Counted from the stretch's first letter, positions 24,532-33,454 are shown. The stretch is 64,000 nucleotides of DNA from Ligilactobacillus salitolerans (GCF_003864415.1 NZ_BFFP01000002.1:58236-122235); one strand, 5' to 3'. Notes: a model not told the origin generated them from the sequence alone. Translations and numbers: made by a program.

Positions 24532-25503
24532 TTAAAGAATTGTCAGTTCTTTTTTTCTAGTGTCAACTTTGAGCTCTGCTCCGATCGGAATAGTAAAAAT
24601 AGGTTGAGCATGGCCGAAATTGACGTTATACATCACAGGGATCTTCTTTAGCTCTGGAAACTTGCCTAAGATATACAAGAGCCGTTTTTCAGTCATTTGC
24701 GACTCACGCGGAAAACGTCCTAAGATCAAGGCGCGCGGATGGGGCGCAACTTGCAGCAAGGAGGCTAAGATCCGCGAAAATTCGCTCCAGTCGCCTTCTT
24801 CGGCGAACTCGCCTAAAATGATCCGGTCATCCAATTGTGGCTGATAAGGGGTGCCTTGCAAGAGATATAGCGTATTGAGATTTCCGCCAGCGGTGACGCC
24901 CTCAACTTCTCCAGAATTATACACTTTCCATTCATTTGGCTGAAAATCATGGGTGATCGTATCATCATACCAAGCATCACTGGTCCAAGTTTTTGACGAA
25001 TTTAAAGTGATCGAACCATTCCGACCCAAGACTTGCCGCCAGTATTGATCTTGGTATCTTCCTTGCTGACCATGCATTTTGAGCGTAGCATAAGCCGGTC
25101 CATAATAGGTGATAATTCCAGTCCGCGCCGTGATGGCATTACACAGAGCGGTAAAATCTGAGAAGCCGCAAATAATTTTGGGATGTTGAGCAATTAGTTC
25201 ATAGTCCAAATAAGGCAGCAGCTCATTGGAAGTAGTTCCACCGATCACAGTCAAGATCGCTTTGACATGGTCATCTGCGAAAGCCTGGTGCAGATCACTG
25301 ACCCGCGAAGTGATAGCCGACGAGCCTTGCAGATCGACCTCTTCTACGTTCTCGCCAAAACTAACCTGATAGCCCCAATCCTCTAGTTTTCGTTTAGCGC
25401 TGAGGTTGGCCTCCATCCCCCCAACTCTGGCCAAGGAGTCGCTGGGCGCAATGATCCTAATTTCGTCGCCGCATTTTAATCTGACCGGTTTAATAATATC
25501 CAT
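24532..25503 (-). CDS. S66-family LD-carboxypeptidase / MccF-like peptidase
   Basis: A 323-residue serine peptidase of family S66. The nucleophile is Ser115 in GFSDFTAL, preceded by the IGGTTSNELLPYLDY loop; the catalytic His is in NVNFGHAQPI near the C-terminus, with a Glu in the GNLNTLY to GEFAEEG region. N-terminal IRIIAPSDS is typical. The family includes LdcA, which trims muramyl tetrapeptides, and MccF, which cleaves microcin C-type peptide-nucleotides. The IGGTTSNELLPYLDY and FAEEGDWSEFSR segments look more MccF-like, but the split is not certain from sequence alone. No signal peptide, so cytosolic. It stands alone. Confidence 0.87.
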   Translation of the reverse strand: MDIIKPVRLKCGDEIRIIAPSDSLARVGGMEANLSAKRKLEDWGYQVSFGENVEEVDLQGSSAITSRVSDLHQAFADDHVKAILTVIGGTTSNELLPYLDYELIAQHPKIICGFSDFTALCNAITARTGIITYYGPAYATLKMHGQQGRYQDQYWRQVLGRNGSITLNSSKTWTSDAWYDDTITHDFQPNEWKVYNSGEVEGVTAGGNLNTLYLLQGTPYQPQLDDRIILGEFAEEGDWSEFSRILASLLQVAPHPRALILGRFPRESQMTEKRLLYILGKFPELKKIPVMYNVNFGHAQPIFTIPIGAELKVDTRKKELTIL

Positions 25504-25646
25504 ATCGCCACCATCTTTCTCTGATAATTTGCCAACGCTTTCTTATATTTTCCGTCGTCACTGACAAAACTGCAACTGATAACAGCATTAAAAAAACAGC
25601 GAACCCATTTTCCATGAGATCACTGCTATGTGATGAAAATTATTTG

Positions 25647-26144
25647 TTATTTTTCAACAACCTGCCAGGCTTTTTGCAAATGGAAGGTCAGCCGTTGACT
25701 TATCAGTTGGTGATCAGGCTGTCCTCCTGCAAAATAGAACTTGGCAAAGCCGCTATGATAAACCCAAAACTTTTTCTGAACGGTCAGGCGGTCGGAGTGA
25801 TTTCTCTTCACCGTCACTGTGGTCGTTGCTGGGTTAGTTTGATACAGTTTCTTTTGGTTAGGACTAGTTCGATAATAGTAGATCTTTTCCTGTCCATTCC
25901 CTAATGAATGATAGATAATTTCCTTTTTGCCGCCTGGGGTGCTTGAATACAAAGTCTGCTGAGAAGTTTCAGTGACTTGTTTCATCCCAAAGTGGTTGGC
26001 ATCATTTAAAATCAAACTTCCGGCAATCAAGGCGAAGATCAAGATCCCCACAGCCACCCACAAATGCTTAGCTGAACCGCTAGGCAAAAAGATCATACAG
26101 TAAGTTAAAAAGAGTACGCTGACAAAAAGAAGTGCGATTCCCAT
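25647..26144 (-). CDS. DUF4811-type membrane protein, partner of the DHA2 exporter
   Basis: A 165-residue protein with two N-terminal membrane helices (1-22 and about 28-46) and a roughly 115-residue extracytoplasmic domain rich in beta strands. The layout and its place one base after an EmrB/QacA-type exporter gene match the DUF4811 proteins found beside such exporters in lactobacilli. The ATG sits within the end of the exporter gene context, so translation is likely coupled. Function unknown; an accessory role in export is inferred from the pairing. Confidence 0.75.
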   Translation of the reverse strand: MGIALLFVSVLFLTYCMIFLPSGSAKHLWVAVGILIFALIAGSLILNDANHFGMKQVTETSQQTLYSSTPGGKKEIIYHSLGNGQEKIYYYRTSPNQKKLYQTNPATTTVTVKRNHSDRLTVQKKFWVYHSGFAKFYFAGGQPDHQLISQRLTFHLQKAWQVVEK

Positions 26145-26145
26145 T

Positions 26146-27612
26146 CTAAAGCGCCTCCTTATTAGACTTCAAGAAGAATGCTAGGATAAAACCAAGCAAG
26201 GCAAATGAAGTCGAGATCACAAATGCATACCTAAAGCCGGTGATATTTGCCTGAAGCGCCAAATGTTTGAACAAGAAAGGAGTCTGTCCTGCAATAGCAT
26301 GGGCTGGCATGTGGTTCAATGTCACATTAGACATCACGGAAACCAAAATTGCAGTCCCCATTGAGGCAAAGACCTGCCTGATGGTGTTATTAACAACAGT
26401 CCCAGATCCGATCAATTCGATCGGCAACGCATTGATCCCCGTAGTTGTCGTCGGCATCATGACCATCGAGATCGCAAACATCCGGATCATATAGAAAACA
26501 ACTAAATAAGAGATCGGCGTCTGGTCTGTGACCGGAATGAAAGTAGCGGTCATGGCCGTCAGCAGAAACATCCCCGTAATTGCCATGTTTTTTCCACCGA
26601 TCATATCAAAGATTCGCCCGGTGATTGGATTCATCAGTCCGGTTACGATCGCGCCTGGCAGCAAAGTCAAGCCAGAAACCAGTGGTGACTCGCCGCGAAC
26701 AGTTTGCAAGTATAAAGGTAAAATTAAGGTGAAACCATTCATGGACATGAAGGACACAGCGACCAAGATCACTGACAGCGTGTAGTCCTTAGATTTGAAA
26801 ACATTAAATTCCAGCAAAGGATTCTTGATCTTTAGAGATCTCCAGACAAAAAAAGCAATGAAGAGCACACCAACGATCAAAGTCACGTAAACGACCGGGT
26901 CTCCCCAGCTGTAATCACCAACAGAAGAGAAGCCGAACAGCATACTGCCAAAGCCAATGACTGACATTAAAACAGAGGACCAATCGATCGGTGCTTTGCG
27001 TGTCGGCAAAACCTTGCGCAAATTAAAGTAGCCCATCACTAAAACGAGCACAGAGATCGGCATGATCACCAAAAATAGCATCCGCCACGAATAGTTCATC
27101 AAGATCCAACCGGAAAGTGATGGTCCGATCGCTGGTGCTAAACCGATAACTATCCCAGCTGTCCCCATGGCCGTCCCGCGTTTGTTAGGCGGATAAATCG
27201 AGGCCATGATCGTCTGATAGACGGGAGCAGTGATCCCAACGCCAGCGGCCTGAATTAACCGTCCGGCCAGGATCACAGCAAAATCTTGGGCAAAAAAACA
27301 AATTATGGTACCAGTTAAAAAGATAGCAACCGCACTTAAATATAATTTTTTCGAATCAAAACGCCGAATAAAAAAGCCGCTGATCGGCATGGTGATCCCC
27401 ATAACTAACATAAAACCAGTGGTCAGCCACTGAACAGTGTTAGCAGAGATCTTAAAAGAACTCATGAGAGTTGGAAAAGCTGTGGTTAACATAGTTGAAG
27501 TCATGAAAGTACTGAAAGTCCCAACCAGCATCGTTAAAACAAGTAAGAGCCGATTATACGGTTTACCATTCTGATCAAGGACTTGTTCAGACTTCCCTTG
27601 AGCCTGATTCAT
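26146..27612 (-). CDS. DHA2-family MFS multidrug exporter (EmrB/QacA type)
   Basis: A 488-residue proton antiporter with about fourteen membrane segments. Helix 1 to 2 has LVGTFSTFMTSTMLTTAFPTL and VQWLTTGFMLVMGITMPISGFFIRRFDSKKL (motif A region). Motif C is in IVIGLAPAIGPSLSGWIL (GxxxGPxxGG-like), typical of drug/H+ antiporters. It probably extrudes hydrophobic toxic compounds. AGGGGTG precedes the ATG. It leads a two-gene unit with the DUF4811 protein; a palindrome upstream may be its operator, but no regulator gene is adjacent. Confidence 0.92.
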   Translation of the reverse strand: MNQAQGKSEQVLDQNGKPYNRLLLVLTMLVGTFSTFMTSTMLTTAFPTLMSSFKISANTVQWLTTGFMLVMGITMPISGFFIRRFDSKKLYLSAVAIFLTGTIICFFAQDFAVILAGRLIQAAGVGITAPVYQTIMASIYPPNKRGTAMGTAGIVIGLAPAIGPSLSGWILMNYSWRMLFLVIMPISVLVLVMGYFNLRKVLPTRKAPIDWSSVLMSVIGFGSMLFGFSSVGDYSWGDPVVYVTLIVGVLFIAFFVWRSLKIKNPLLEFNVFKSKDYTLSVILVAVSFMSMNGFTLILPLYLQTVRGESPLVSGLTLLPGAIVTGLMNPITGRIFDMIGGKNMAITGMFLLTAMTATFIPVTDQTPISYLVVFYMIRMFAISMVMMPTTTTGINALPIELIGSGTVVNNTIRQVFASMGTAILVSVMSNVTLNHMPAHAIAGQTPFLFKHLALQANITGFRYAFVISTSFALLGFILAFFLKSNKEAL

Positions 27613-27672
27613 TCAAACACCCCTATATTTTCATAAAATTTCATTATTGTTTTCAAAAAAGCAACAAACTTT

Positions 27673-27687
27673 ATTGTATCACACAAT
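27673..27687 (-). promoter_or_regulatory. Operator-like repeat upstream of the DHA2 exporter
   Basis: ATTGT-N5-ACAAT is a perfect inverted repeat; on the minus strand its second half with the preceding base reads TACAAT, a good -10. No convincing -35 is visible. Confidence 0.4.
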
Positions 27688-27713
27688 GCAAGTTTTCTTA
27701 TCAGTGCAGCATC

Positions 27714-27761
27714 AAAAAATAGTACGAAAGTCCCAAAGCACCGGAGACTTTCGTACTATTT
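27714..27761 (-). terminator. Terminator of pyruvate oxidase
   Basis: A perfect 16-bp stem (AAATAGTACGAAAGTC and complement) with T residues on the minus-strand side, about 75 bases past the stop codon. Confidence 0.88.
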
Positions 27762-27836
27762 GCTGGTAGAGATTCCTGACTAGTGCCACGGAATGTCTGC
27801 TCTATTGATAATCAAACAATTATTTTCAAGACGATC

Positions 27837-29585
27837 CTATTCAACATTGAATTCCTTGAGAAAATAGCTCATTGGTTTCAAACCGTCAGTGCGATATTTT
27901 TCAACAAAGGCGTCAACAGCATCTTGGTTGAAGTACTCGTTAGGTTCAAGCGCCAACTGTTCAACAGGCAAAGGACGATCATTGGCGATCTTAACATCGA
28001 TTACAACTGGGCCTTCAATATCCTTGGCCTCAGTAAAGGCTTGTTTTAATTCGGCTAACGTGCGAACTTCATAGCCTTTAGCCCCCAAGGCTTCAGCCGC
28101 ATCGCCAAAGTTAGCATCGATCAGGTCTACACCTGAGTGCGGCTGGCGGCTGTCATCTTGTTCACCTTCAATAAAGCCCAGAGATTCATTGGTCAAGACG
28201 ACGTTAATGATCGACTCATGATATTTGACCTGAGTCAAAATATCATGCATAACCATAGTAAAGCCGCCATCGCCACTGATCGAAAAGACTTGCCGGTCCG
28301 GGTAGGACTCTTTAGCTCCGATCGCAGTCGGCAATCCATAGCCCATCGTAGCGTACCAAGCTGAAGTAGTGATCTTTTGTGTCGGCTTCATCTTTAAGAG
28401 ACGATAGCTGTCAATTGTCACATTACCAACATCAACGGCAAAAATTGCGTCATCTTCTGCGATCCTATTGATCTGGGCAAAGACTGGTTCAACCCCTAAG
28501 GGACTCTTATCTTCATTTTCAAACTTGCTTAACCACTCGTTCCAGTTCTTCTTATCAGCGACCAATGCATCATAGTAAGGCCGGCTGGCAACTGGTTCGC
28601 TGGCCTTGATCATTGACTGCAAAGTCGTCTTAGCGTCAGCCAAGATCCCAACATCGATTTTATGGCGCTTGCCCATGTTGGTCGGTTTGACATCAACCTG
28701 GATGAACTTGGCATCCGGTTGAGCGAAGAATTGAACAAAAGGCATGTTCGTGCCAATAAACAAAACAGCATCGGCATTAGAAATTGCATCAACCCCTGCT
28801 TTGCTTGCAACACGCCCAGCACTAAGCATATAAGCCGGATATGCATCTTCGATCGTTCCCTTAGCCAGTGCAGAAGACATCAATGGGATTTGAAGTTTTT
28901 CTGATAGTTCCTTCAATTCTTCCGCTGCTTTTTTGGCACCCAAGCCAAAGTAGATCAACGGACGTTTAGCATCCCGCAAGATCTCAACGGCTTTCTGGAC
29001 AGCTGTTTCATCCGGCAGCGGATAATTGTCGGTAAAGACAAAGCTGTCAGCAGTCGCTTGGAAAGTGTCGTCGATCTCAGCCCAGCCCAAATCCTTGGGA
29101 ATCGTCACAACTGCTACACCAGAATGCTCGTATGCTTGGCGGATCGCCTGATCTACGACTGCTGGTAATTGTTGGGCAGTCATGACCGTGCGGTTATAAA
29201 CGGAAACATCTTCAAAGATCGGATTTTGATTCAGTTCTTGGAAGTAATCAGTATTCATAGTATCGGTCGGCACCTGTGCAACCAAAGCCAAAACAGGTGC
29301 ATGATCGTGCTTAGCATCATAAAGACCATTCAGCAAATGGACAGCCCCAGGTCCGGCTGAACCAAAGGTCACCCCGATCTTGCCAGTTAACTTGGCCTCC
29401 CCGGAAGCAGCAATTGCTCCAGTTTCTTCTTGCCGAACTTGAATATATTTGATCGTATCTTGCCGGTTGTGGATCGCATTCATCGTAGAATCAAATGATC
29501 CTCCTGGCAGGCCAAAAAGATGGTCAACATGCCAATCTTCCAAAACTTTTAACATTGCTTCTGCTGCATTAATTTTTGCACTCAT
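27837..29585 (-). CDS. Pyruvate oxidase (ThDP/FAD-dependent, acetyl phosphate forming)
   Basis: A 582-residue flavoenzyme converting pyruvate, phosphate and O2 to acetyl phosphate, CO2 and H2O2. The N-terminal PYR domain has FGLPGGSFDSTMNAI and the Glu pair 53-54 in VRQEETGAIAA. The central FAD domain includes LIYFGLGAKKAAEEL and FIGTNMPFVQF. The C-terminal PP domain has ATMGYGLPTAIGAKE and the ThDP motif GDGGFTMVMHDILTQ...VVLTNESLGFI. Length and order match Lactobacillus/Streptococcus Pox/SpxB. I prefer ATG 29585 because AAGGAG stands 7 bases upstream. Monocistronic with its own promoter and terminator. With the lactate oxidase it would form an aerobic lactate-to-acetyl phosphate route. Confidence 0.94.
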   Translation of the reverse strand: MSAKINAAEAMLKVLEDWHVDHLFGLPGGSFDSTMNAIHNRQDTIKYIQVRQEETGAIAASGEAKLTGKIGVTFGSAGPGAVHLLNGLYDAKHDHAPVLALVAQVPTDTMNTDYFQELNQNPIFEDVSVYNRTVMTAQQLPAVVDQAIRQAYEHSGVAVVTIPKDLGWAEIDDTFQATADSFVFTDNYPLPDETAVQKAVEILRDAKRPLIYFGLGAKKAAEELKELSEKLQIPLMSSALAKGTIEDAYPAYMLSAGRVASKAGVDAISNADAVLFIGTNMPFVQFFAQPDAKFIQVDVKPTNMGKRHKIDVGILADAKTTLQSMIKASEPVASRPYYDALVADKKNWNEWLSKFENEDKSPLGVEPVFAQINRIAEDDAIFAVDVGNVTIDSYRLLKMKPTQKITTSAWYATMGYGLPTAIGAKESYPDRQVFSISGDGGFTMVMHDILTQVKYHESIINVVLTNESLGFIEGEQDDSRQPHSGVDLIDANFGDAAEALGAKGYEVRTLAELKQAFTEAKDIEGPVVIDVKIANDRPLPVEQLALEPNEYFNQDAVDAFVEKYRTDGLKPMSYFLKEFNVE

Positions 29586-29635
29586 GACAAAACTCCTTCT
29601 CATCTATATTAGCTGCTTGAATCTTTTACATGTCC

Positions 29636-29664
29636 ACTATAATACGCTTACTTATAATAAGCAA
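29636..29664 (-). promoter_or_regulatory. Pyruvate oxidase promoter
   Basis: TTGCTT (29664-29659) and TATAGT (29641-29636) on the minus strand are separated by 17 bases. The spacer includes an inverted GCTTA/TAAGC pair that could be a regulator site. Confidence 0.75.
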
Positions 29665-29692
29665 GTTAAACCAGTTAGATTTAGAGCTGAAC

Positions 29693-29738
29693 AAAAAATC
29701 GCCCTAAAAATTTGCTGATCCGCAAACTTTTGAGCGAT
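29693..29738 (-). terminator. Terminator of the CPBP protease unit
   Basis: On the minus strand ATCGCTC-AAAAGTTTGC pairs with GCAAATTTTT-AGGGCGAT, followed by six T residues, directly after the stop codon. Confidence 0.85.
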
Positions 29739-29739
29739 C

Positions 29740-30492
29740 CTAAGAAAAAAAGAGCGCACTGGCTGCCAAGGCATTCCAGCTCATATGCACAGCGATCGAG
29801 CGCGCTAAACTTCCATGCAGATAATACTCACGCGTGATCACAAAAGATAAACAGCCGTAAATCAAGGAGGCACTAAGAGCAGCCGTGATCCCATTCCAAG
29901 TTGGGTTTAAAATTACCGCCCAGATCTGTTCAGCCATGTGTGCAAAAATAAAGGCGGCCCAGCTAAAAATTGCCAAATACAAGCGATGTTTTTGAGCCGG
30001 GTGCAGGCCAGGGACTTGCTTTGGTCCGATCAAAAGCAAGCGATAAATCGTTTCTTCACAGACTGGACCGATCACCACCGCTAGAAAAATTGTGACGTAC
30101 TTGCTTGTTGAGCTGACTTGAACCAGTTCATTAATACCGGCTTGATTCTGCGAGGTAACTGGGGCAATATGCAAAAGCTGGAGCAAAGCAACAACTACAG
30201 CATCAAGAACCATGATCAGCAAGATCCCGGTCGTCACCGAGGAGACCAGGTGCCCCAGATGAACTGGCAAAGAGTAATGCGGTGCAATTTTTACTCGATG
30301 CTCAATGTGCCAGGCATATCCGCCAAAAAACAGCAGCAGGATGGCAGAAACACCGCCAATTTGAACTAAGTCTCCCAGTGAGACACTTCTCTGACTAGCA
30401 GGGAGCAAAACAAAGTACTGTCCGCCAAAATATAAAATATGAAAGAGGATAAACAGCAGCGCCACTTTGTACCAGCGTTTCCAATTAACCAT
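29740..30492 (-). CDS. CPBP (Abi) family intramembrane metalloprotease
   Basis: A 250-residue membrane protein with about seven hydrophobic segments. It carries the three CPBP motifs: GPVCEETIYR (EExxxR), FIFAHM (FxxxH) and HMSWNAL (HxxxN), which form the glutamate/histidine active site of the type II CAAX-protease family. In lactic acid bacteria relatives serve in prenyl-protein processing or bacteriocin self-immunity. No bacteriocin genes are nearby. ATG 30492 is preferred because AGGAGG lies 8 bases upstream. It starts 17 bases after a zinc-ribbon protein gene, suggesting cotranscription. Confidence 0.88.
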   Translation of the reverse strand: MVNWKRWYKVALLFILFHILYFGGQYFVLLPASQRSVSLGDLVQIGGVSAILLLFFGGYAWHIEHRVKIAPHYSLPVHLGHLVSSVTTGILLIMVLDAVVVALLQLLHIAPVTSQNQAGINELVQVSSTSKYVTIFLAVVIGPVCEETIYRLLLIGPKQVPGLHPAQKHRLYLAIFSWAAFIFAHMAEQIWAVILNPTWNGITAALSASLIYGCLSFVITREYYLHGSLARSIAVHMSWNALAASALFFS

Positions 30493-30509
30493 CAAATTCC
30501 TCCTAAATG

Positions 30510-31016
30510 CTATTGCTGAAGATAACGCCCACAATGCGGACAAAACTTAAAGTTCTGGTAAGGCTGGGCTGGATAATTCGGGTGACAGAATTCACAGTTT
30601 GCTTGTTGATGCCGATCCACATGAAATTTCTTCAGGGTTAACTCATCCAGTCCCTCAAAAGGAAAATGGAGTGACCGTTTTTTCGGATTGTTTTTGACTT
30701 GCACCAGCTGAACACTCCCAGGAACATCTAAAGCCCCCAGGGCAATTTTGTAAGTATGAATATTTTCCTTCGCCTCATCATAATCCATGACTTTATCTTT
30801 TAACTGATTGTTGACCAGGATCAAAAAGTAATCATTGTTTGGTTCCGGCTCCAAATCATCTTCGGTCAAAATGTTAGTACCTTGCAGCAACTGAGCCGCA
30901 TTGTCATGGGCGGACTGCTGCGCACGTTCAAAGTTTTTGACAGTAGCGGGCAAAAAAAGTTTTATTTTGTTATCACGAACAACGATATAATAATCAATTC
31001 GTTCCATAGCTTTCAT
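30510..31016 (-). CDS. Hypothetical protein with C-terminal zinc ribbon
   Basis: A 168-residue soluble protein. The first 125 residues are an alpha/beta region without a motif I recognise (begins RIDYYIVVRDNKIKLFLPA). The last 35 residues contain CEFCHPNYP and FCPHCGRYL, a four-cysteine zinc ribbon. Such ribbons often mediate protein or nucleic acid contacts. It precedes the CPBP protease gene by 17 bases and shares its terminator, so the two are probably one transcript. Start choice between the codons at 31016 and 31007 is open; no strong ribosome binding site is seen. Confidence 0.7.
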   Translation of the reverse strand: MKAMERIDYYIVVRDNKIKLFLPATVKNFERAQQSAHDNAAQLLQGTNILTEDDLEPEPNNDYFLILVNNQLKDKVMDYDEAKENIHTYKIALGALDVPGSVQLVQVKNNPKKRSLHFPFEGLDELTLKKFHVDRHQQANCEFCHPNYPAQPYQNFKFCPHCGRYLQQ

Positions 31017-31196
31017 CTCATCTCATAATTATTTGCAGGAGGCTTTGCCCTTGTAACCAGCATATGCCAGCCAACAAATATTCTTTCGGGCTTCAAAGTC
31101 TGATCACAGTTATCTTAGAAAAATTTAGCACAAAAAGCAATCTCTACTCTGCTTGAAATGACTTTAGGAAAAATTCAGTATCTTTTTATGGTAATA

Positions 31197-31230
31197 CAAA
31201 AGAACGCCCCATCAAAATGAAACGTTCTTC
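31197..31230 (-). terminator. Terminator of the first ABM gene
   Basis: AAGAACG and CGTTCTT form a 7-bp stem; on the minus strand four T residues follow. Moderate strength. Confidence 0.65.
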
Positions 31231-31241
31231 TGCAAATTATT

Positions 31242-31523
31242 TTAGTGTTCAAAAACGAGTACTGTCGGCTCGGATTTAACATAATGCCCGATCCCACGCC
31301 AAAATTCTTTATAACTAGCACTGTCTTTATGCGCCTGCAATGCCTCATCGTCAGCCCAATGTTCAATGATCACATACTCATTGCCTCCATCGACCTTTTT
31401 AAAATGGTCATAAGAAATATTCCCATTTTCTTGACGCGAACGTGCTACCATTTCAGAGATAAATTGTTCATAGTACGGCTGCCAGCCAGAGCGGACAACA
31501 AAAGATGCATTTACAATTTTCAC
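31242..31523 (-). CDS. Antibiotic biosynthesis monooxygenase (ABM) domain protein, YgiN-like
   Basis: A 94-residue dimeric ferredoxin-like fold protein. VKIVNASFVVRSGWQPYYEQFISEM, the central SRQENGNISYDHFKK and YVIIEHWADDEALQAHKDSASYKEFW match the ABM/quinol monooxygenase family, with the conserved W-x-D and H residues. Members act on quinols or heme-like substrates or as aldehyde-sensitive stress proteins. GTG 31523 is chosen because GAGGGGG lies 6 bases before it; the longer frame upstream lacks a site. It is followed by its own terminator. A related gene is cut off at the right edge of the window. Confidence 0.82.
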   Translation of the reverse strand: MKIVNASFVVRSGWQPYYEQFISEMVARSRQENGNISYDHFKKVDGGNEYVIIEHWADDEALQAHKDSASYKEFWRGIGHYVKSEPTVLVFEH

Positions 31524-31655
31524 TACGATTCCCCCTCGAATTCTATATTGTTGAGCCAAGCCAGCTCGAAAAGAAAGCACCCGACCCAATTTCTACCTTT
31601 CATTATAACATGAACCGCTAATTAATTAGAACGTTTACACCAAAAACCCTAACCA

Positions 31656-32384
31656 TCATCTGGTAACAGTCGGCTTTCTAAAGCCCAAATGTAAAGCTGC
31701 TGCCCCAAATAAAAACATTTTGTACGAGGCCGGCTGTAACCCGACCTCATTGAACAGGTGCAGCAATTGTCGTGCTGTTAAAAAATTTTTACTGGTCTTT
31801 TGCAGGTAATCATAATCCTGGTAGTGATCAACGAAGACTTTGGCAAGTACCGGAACTGCCTTAAAGTAGGCACTCCACATTTTGTGCAGGACCGGCCCTT
31901 CCGGTTGTGATGTCTCTAGACAGGCCACAGCTCCGCCTGGTTGACAGACACGGGTCATTTCACTCAAAACCCGCCCGGCATCAGGGACATTGCGCAAACC
32001 AAAACCGATCGTGACAAAATTAAAGAGTTCATCATCAAAAGGCAGCTGCATCGCATCCCCTTCTAACAAGGTGATGCGCTCACTGAGACCTGCTTGTTGT
32101 ACTTTTTGCTGGGCGACCTTTAACATATCAGGACTAAAGTCTAATCCATAGACATGTCCACTCGGGCCAACAGCTTGGGCCAACTCAATGGTCCAGTCTC
32201 CAGTACCGCAGCAGAGGTCCAAAACTTGGTCGCCTGGCTGAACACGCAAGATCGCCATCGTTTCTTCTCGCCAACGCTGATGCATCCCTAAGGTGATCAC
32301 GTTGTTCATCGTGTCATACTTGCCTGAGATCCGATCAAATAAATCTGCAACTTCCTTTTGCGGTGTCTGATTGGTTAAAACCAC
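31656..32384 (-). CDS. menG: Demethylmenaquinone methyltransferase
   Basis: A 242-residue SAM-dependent methyltransferase of the UbiE/MenG family, performing the last step of menaquinone synthesis. FDRISGKYDTMNNVITLGMHQRWR is the conserved N-terminus. Motif I is VLDLCCGTGDWTIELA; GDAMQLPF and FVTIGFGLRNVPD are the next two motifs; YQDYDYLQKT precedes the C-terminal helices. GTG 32384 is chosen from the GAGGAG 8 bases upstream. No other men genes are in the window. A complete MenG suggests that the cell makes or remodels menaquinone, which in lactobacilli often accompanies haem-dependent respiration. Confidence 0.93.
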   Translation of the reverse strand: MVLTNQTPQKEVADLFDRISGKYDTMNNVITLGMHQRWREETMAILRVQPGDQVLDLCCGTGDWTIELAQAVGPSGHVYGLDFSPDMLKVAQQKVQQAGLSERITLLEGDAMQLPFDDELFNFVTIGFGLRNVPDAGRVLSEMTRVCQPGGAVACLETSQPEGPVLHKMWSAYFKAVPVLAKVFVDHYQDYDYLQKTSKNFLTARQLLHLFNEVGLQPASYKMFLFGAAALHLGFRKPTVTR

Positions 32385-32417
32385 TGATAACACTCCTCGT
32401 ATTATAAAATTAAGCAT

Positions 32418-32548
32418 TGGCTTTTAAACCAATTTTTAGTGACTTTTGTTGTTTCCTTTGTTGGGCACTGCATGATTGAAGGACTGCGCCCAGATAATCA
32501 TTTTTTGGTTGGTCTTTGGCTTAAAAACCAGCCAATTGCTTCTCATAA
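32418..32548. repeat. Intergenic repeat element, single-unit copy
   Basis: The element starts with a hairpin (ATTGG..CCAAT, 32415-32432), continues with TTTAGTGACTTT, then GACTGCGCCCAGATAATCA, and ends in one 42-base hairpin unit (GGTTGG...CCAGCC, 32507-32548). The same blocks in the same order occur at 53.96-54.23 kb, there with four tandem units. It lies between menG and the TPM protein gene. Confidence 0.75.
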
Positions 32549-32602
32549 ACTTCACTAATTTTTTCTCTTACCATGCTCTGCGAAACTGCAGTAGTTTTGA
32601 GC

Positions 32603-33442
32603 CTAGATCCCGGAACCACCGCCGCCGGAGCTGCCGCCGCCGAAGCCTCCGCCTCCGCCGCCAAAACCACCGGAGCCGCCGGAACCGCCCCAGCCGCCCC
32701 AAGAAGAGTTGCCAAAGCCGCCCATGTACATTCCACGTCTTCTTGCTCGTCTGCTGCCGCCAGAACCGCCACGACCGCCGCCGGAACCAGTGATCAAGTA
32801 GATGAAAAAGATCAAGATCACGATCCCGGTTCCAATATAACCGATAGTTCCACCGTTATCATCATCTTCTTGGTATTCATCCGATCCATACTGATTTTTC
32901 AACTTGTAATGTGCATTGGTTACCTTAACAACGGCTTTGAATGTTTTTTGCAAGCCCTGGTTGACCTCTGTAGGATCAGAACTCTTCAGCAAAGACTTGT
33001 TGTCATTTAGTATATCGGAGGTCTTGGCATCAGTTAGATATGTTTCAGCCCCTTCACCAGTAGAAATAAAGACATTATTCTTGCCTTTGTTCTGGGCAAA
33101 TAAGATCAGAACACCATTATCACGATCTTTATCACCGATATTCCACCTATCAGTCAGGTACATATCATTAATGTAATCATTAAGTTCTTCACCTTGGCTG
33201 GATTTAATGGTCACAAGAGCGATCTGTGGTTTTTGCTTGGTCGTTTGGTAGTATTTTTCTTGTTTTAAAACCAAGTCCTGTGTAGTTTGAGTCAAAATCT
33301 GTGCTTTGTCGGTCAAAATCACGTGGTTCGCGTCAGGTCGTAAAGTTTTCGGATTCTCAGCTTGAGCCGAAACACCAAAGGTCAATAGAAAAAGACATGC
33401 TGTTACGACTGACCAGATAAACTTTTTTGCCTTTTCTTCCAT
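32603..33442 (-). CDS. TPM-domain membrane protein with Gly-rich tail (YgcG-like)
   Basis: A 279-residue protein with a signal peptide (FIWSVVTACLFLLTFGVSAQA), a TPM domain (about 38-185, with VILTDKAQILTQTTQDLVLK, NDMYLTDRWNIGDKDRDNGVLILFA and STGEGAETYLTD), one membrane helix (about 203-222) and a C-terminal Gly/Ser/Arg tail ending in SSGGGGSGI. TPM domains of this type are linked to thylakoid or envelope protein quality control in other organisms; the function here is unknown. AGGAAAAGC precedes the ATG. It follows the LemA gene by 12 bases, a very common pairing across bacteria, so the two likely act together at the membrane. Confidence 0.88.
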   Translation of the reverse strand: MEEKAKKFIWSVVTACLFLLTFGVSAQAENPKTLRPDANHVILTDKAQILTQTTQDLVLKQEKYYQTTKQKPQIALVTIKSSQGEELNDYINDMYLTDRWNIGDKDRDNGVLILFAQNKGKNNVFISTGEGAETYLTDAKTSDILNDNKSLLKSSDPTEVNQGLQKTFKAVVKVTNAHYKLKNQYGSDEYQEDDDNGGTIGYIGTGIVILIFFIYLITGSGGGRGGSGGSRRARRRGMYMGGFGNSSWGGWGGSGGSGGFGGGGGGFGGGSSGGGGSGI

Positions 33443-33454
33443 GCTTTTCCTGCT

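Noticed and set aside
29740-30492. Bacteriocin immunity protein
   Set aside because: CPBP proteins can serve immunity, but no bacteriocin, double-glycine leader or transporter gene is nearby.
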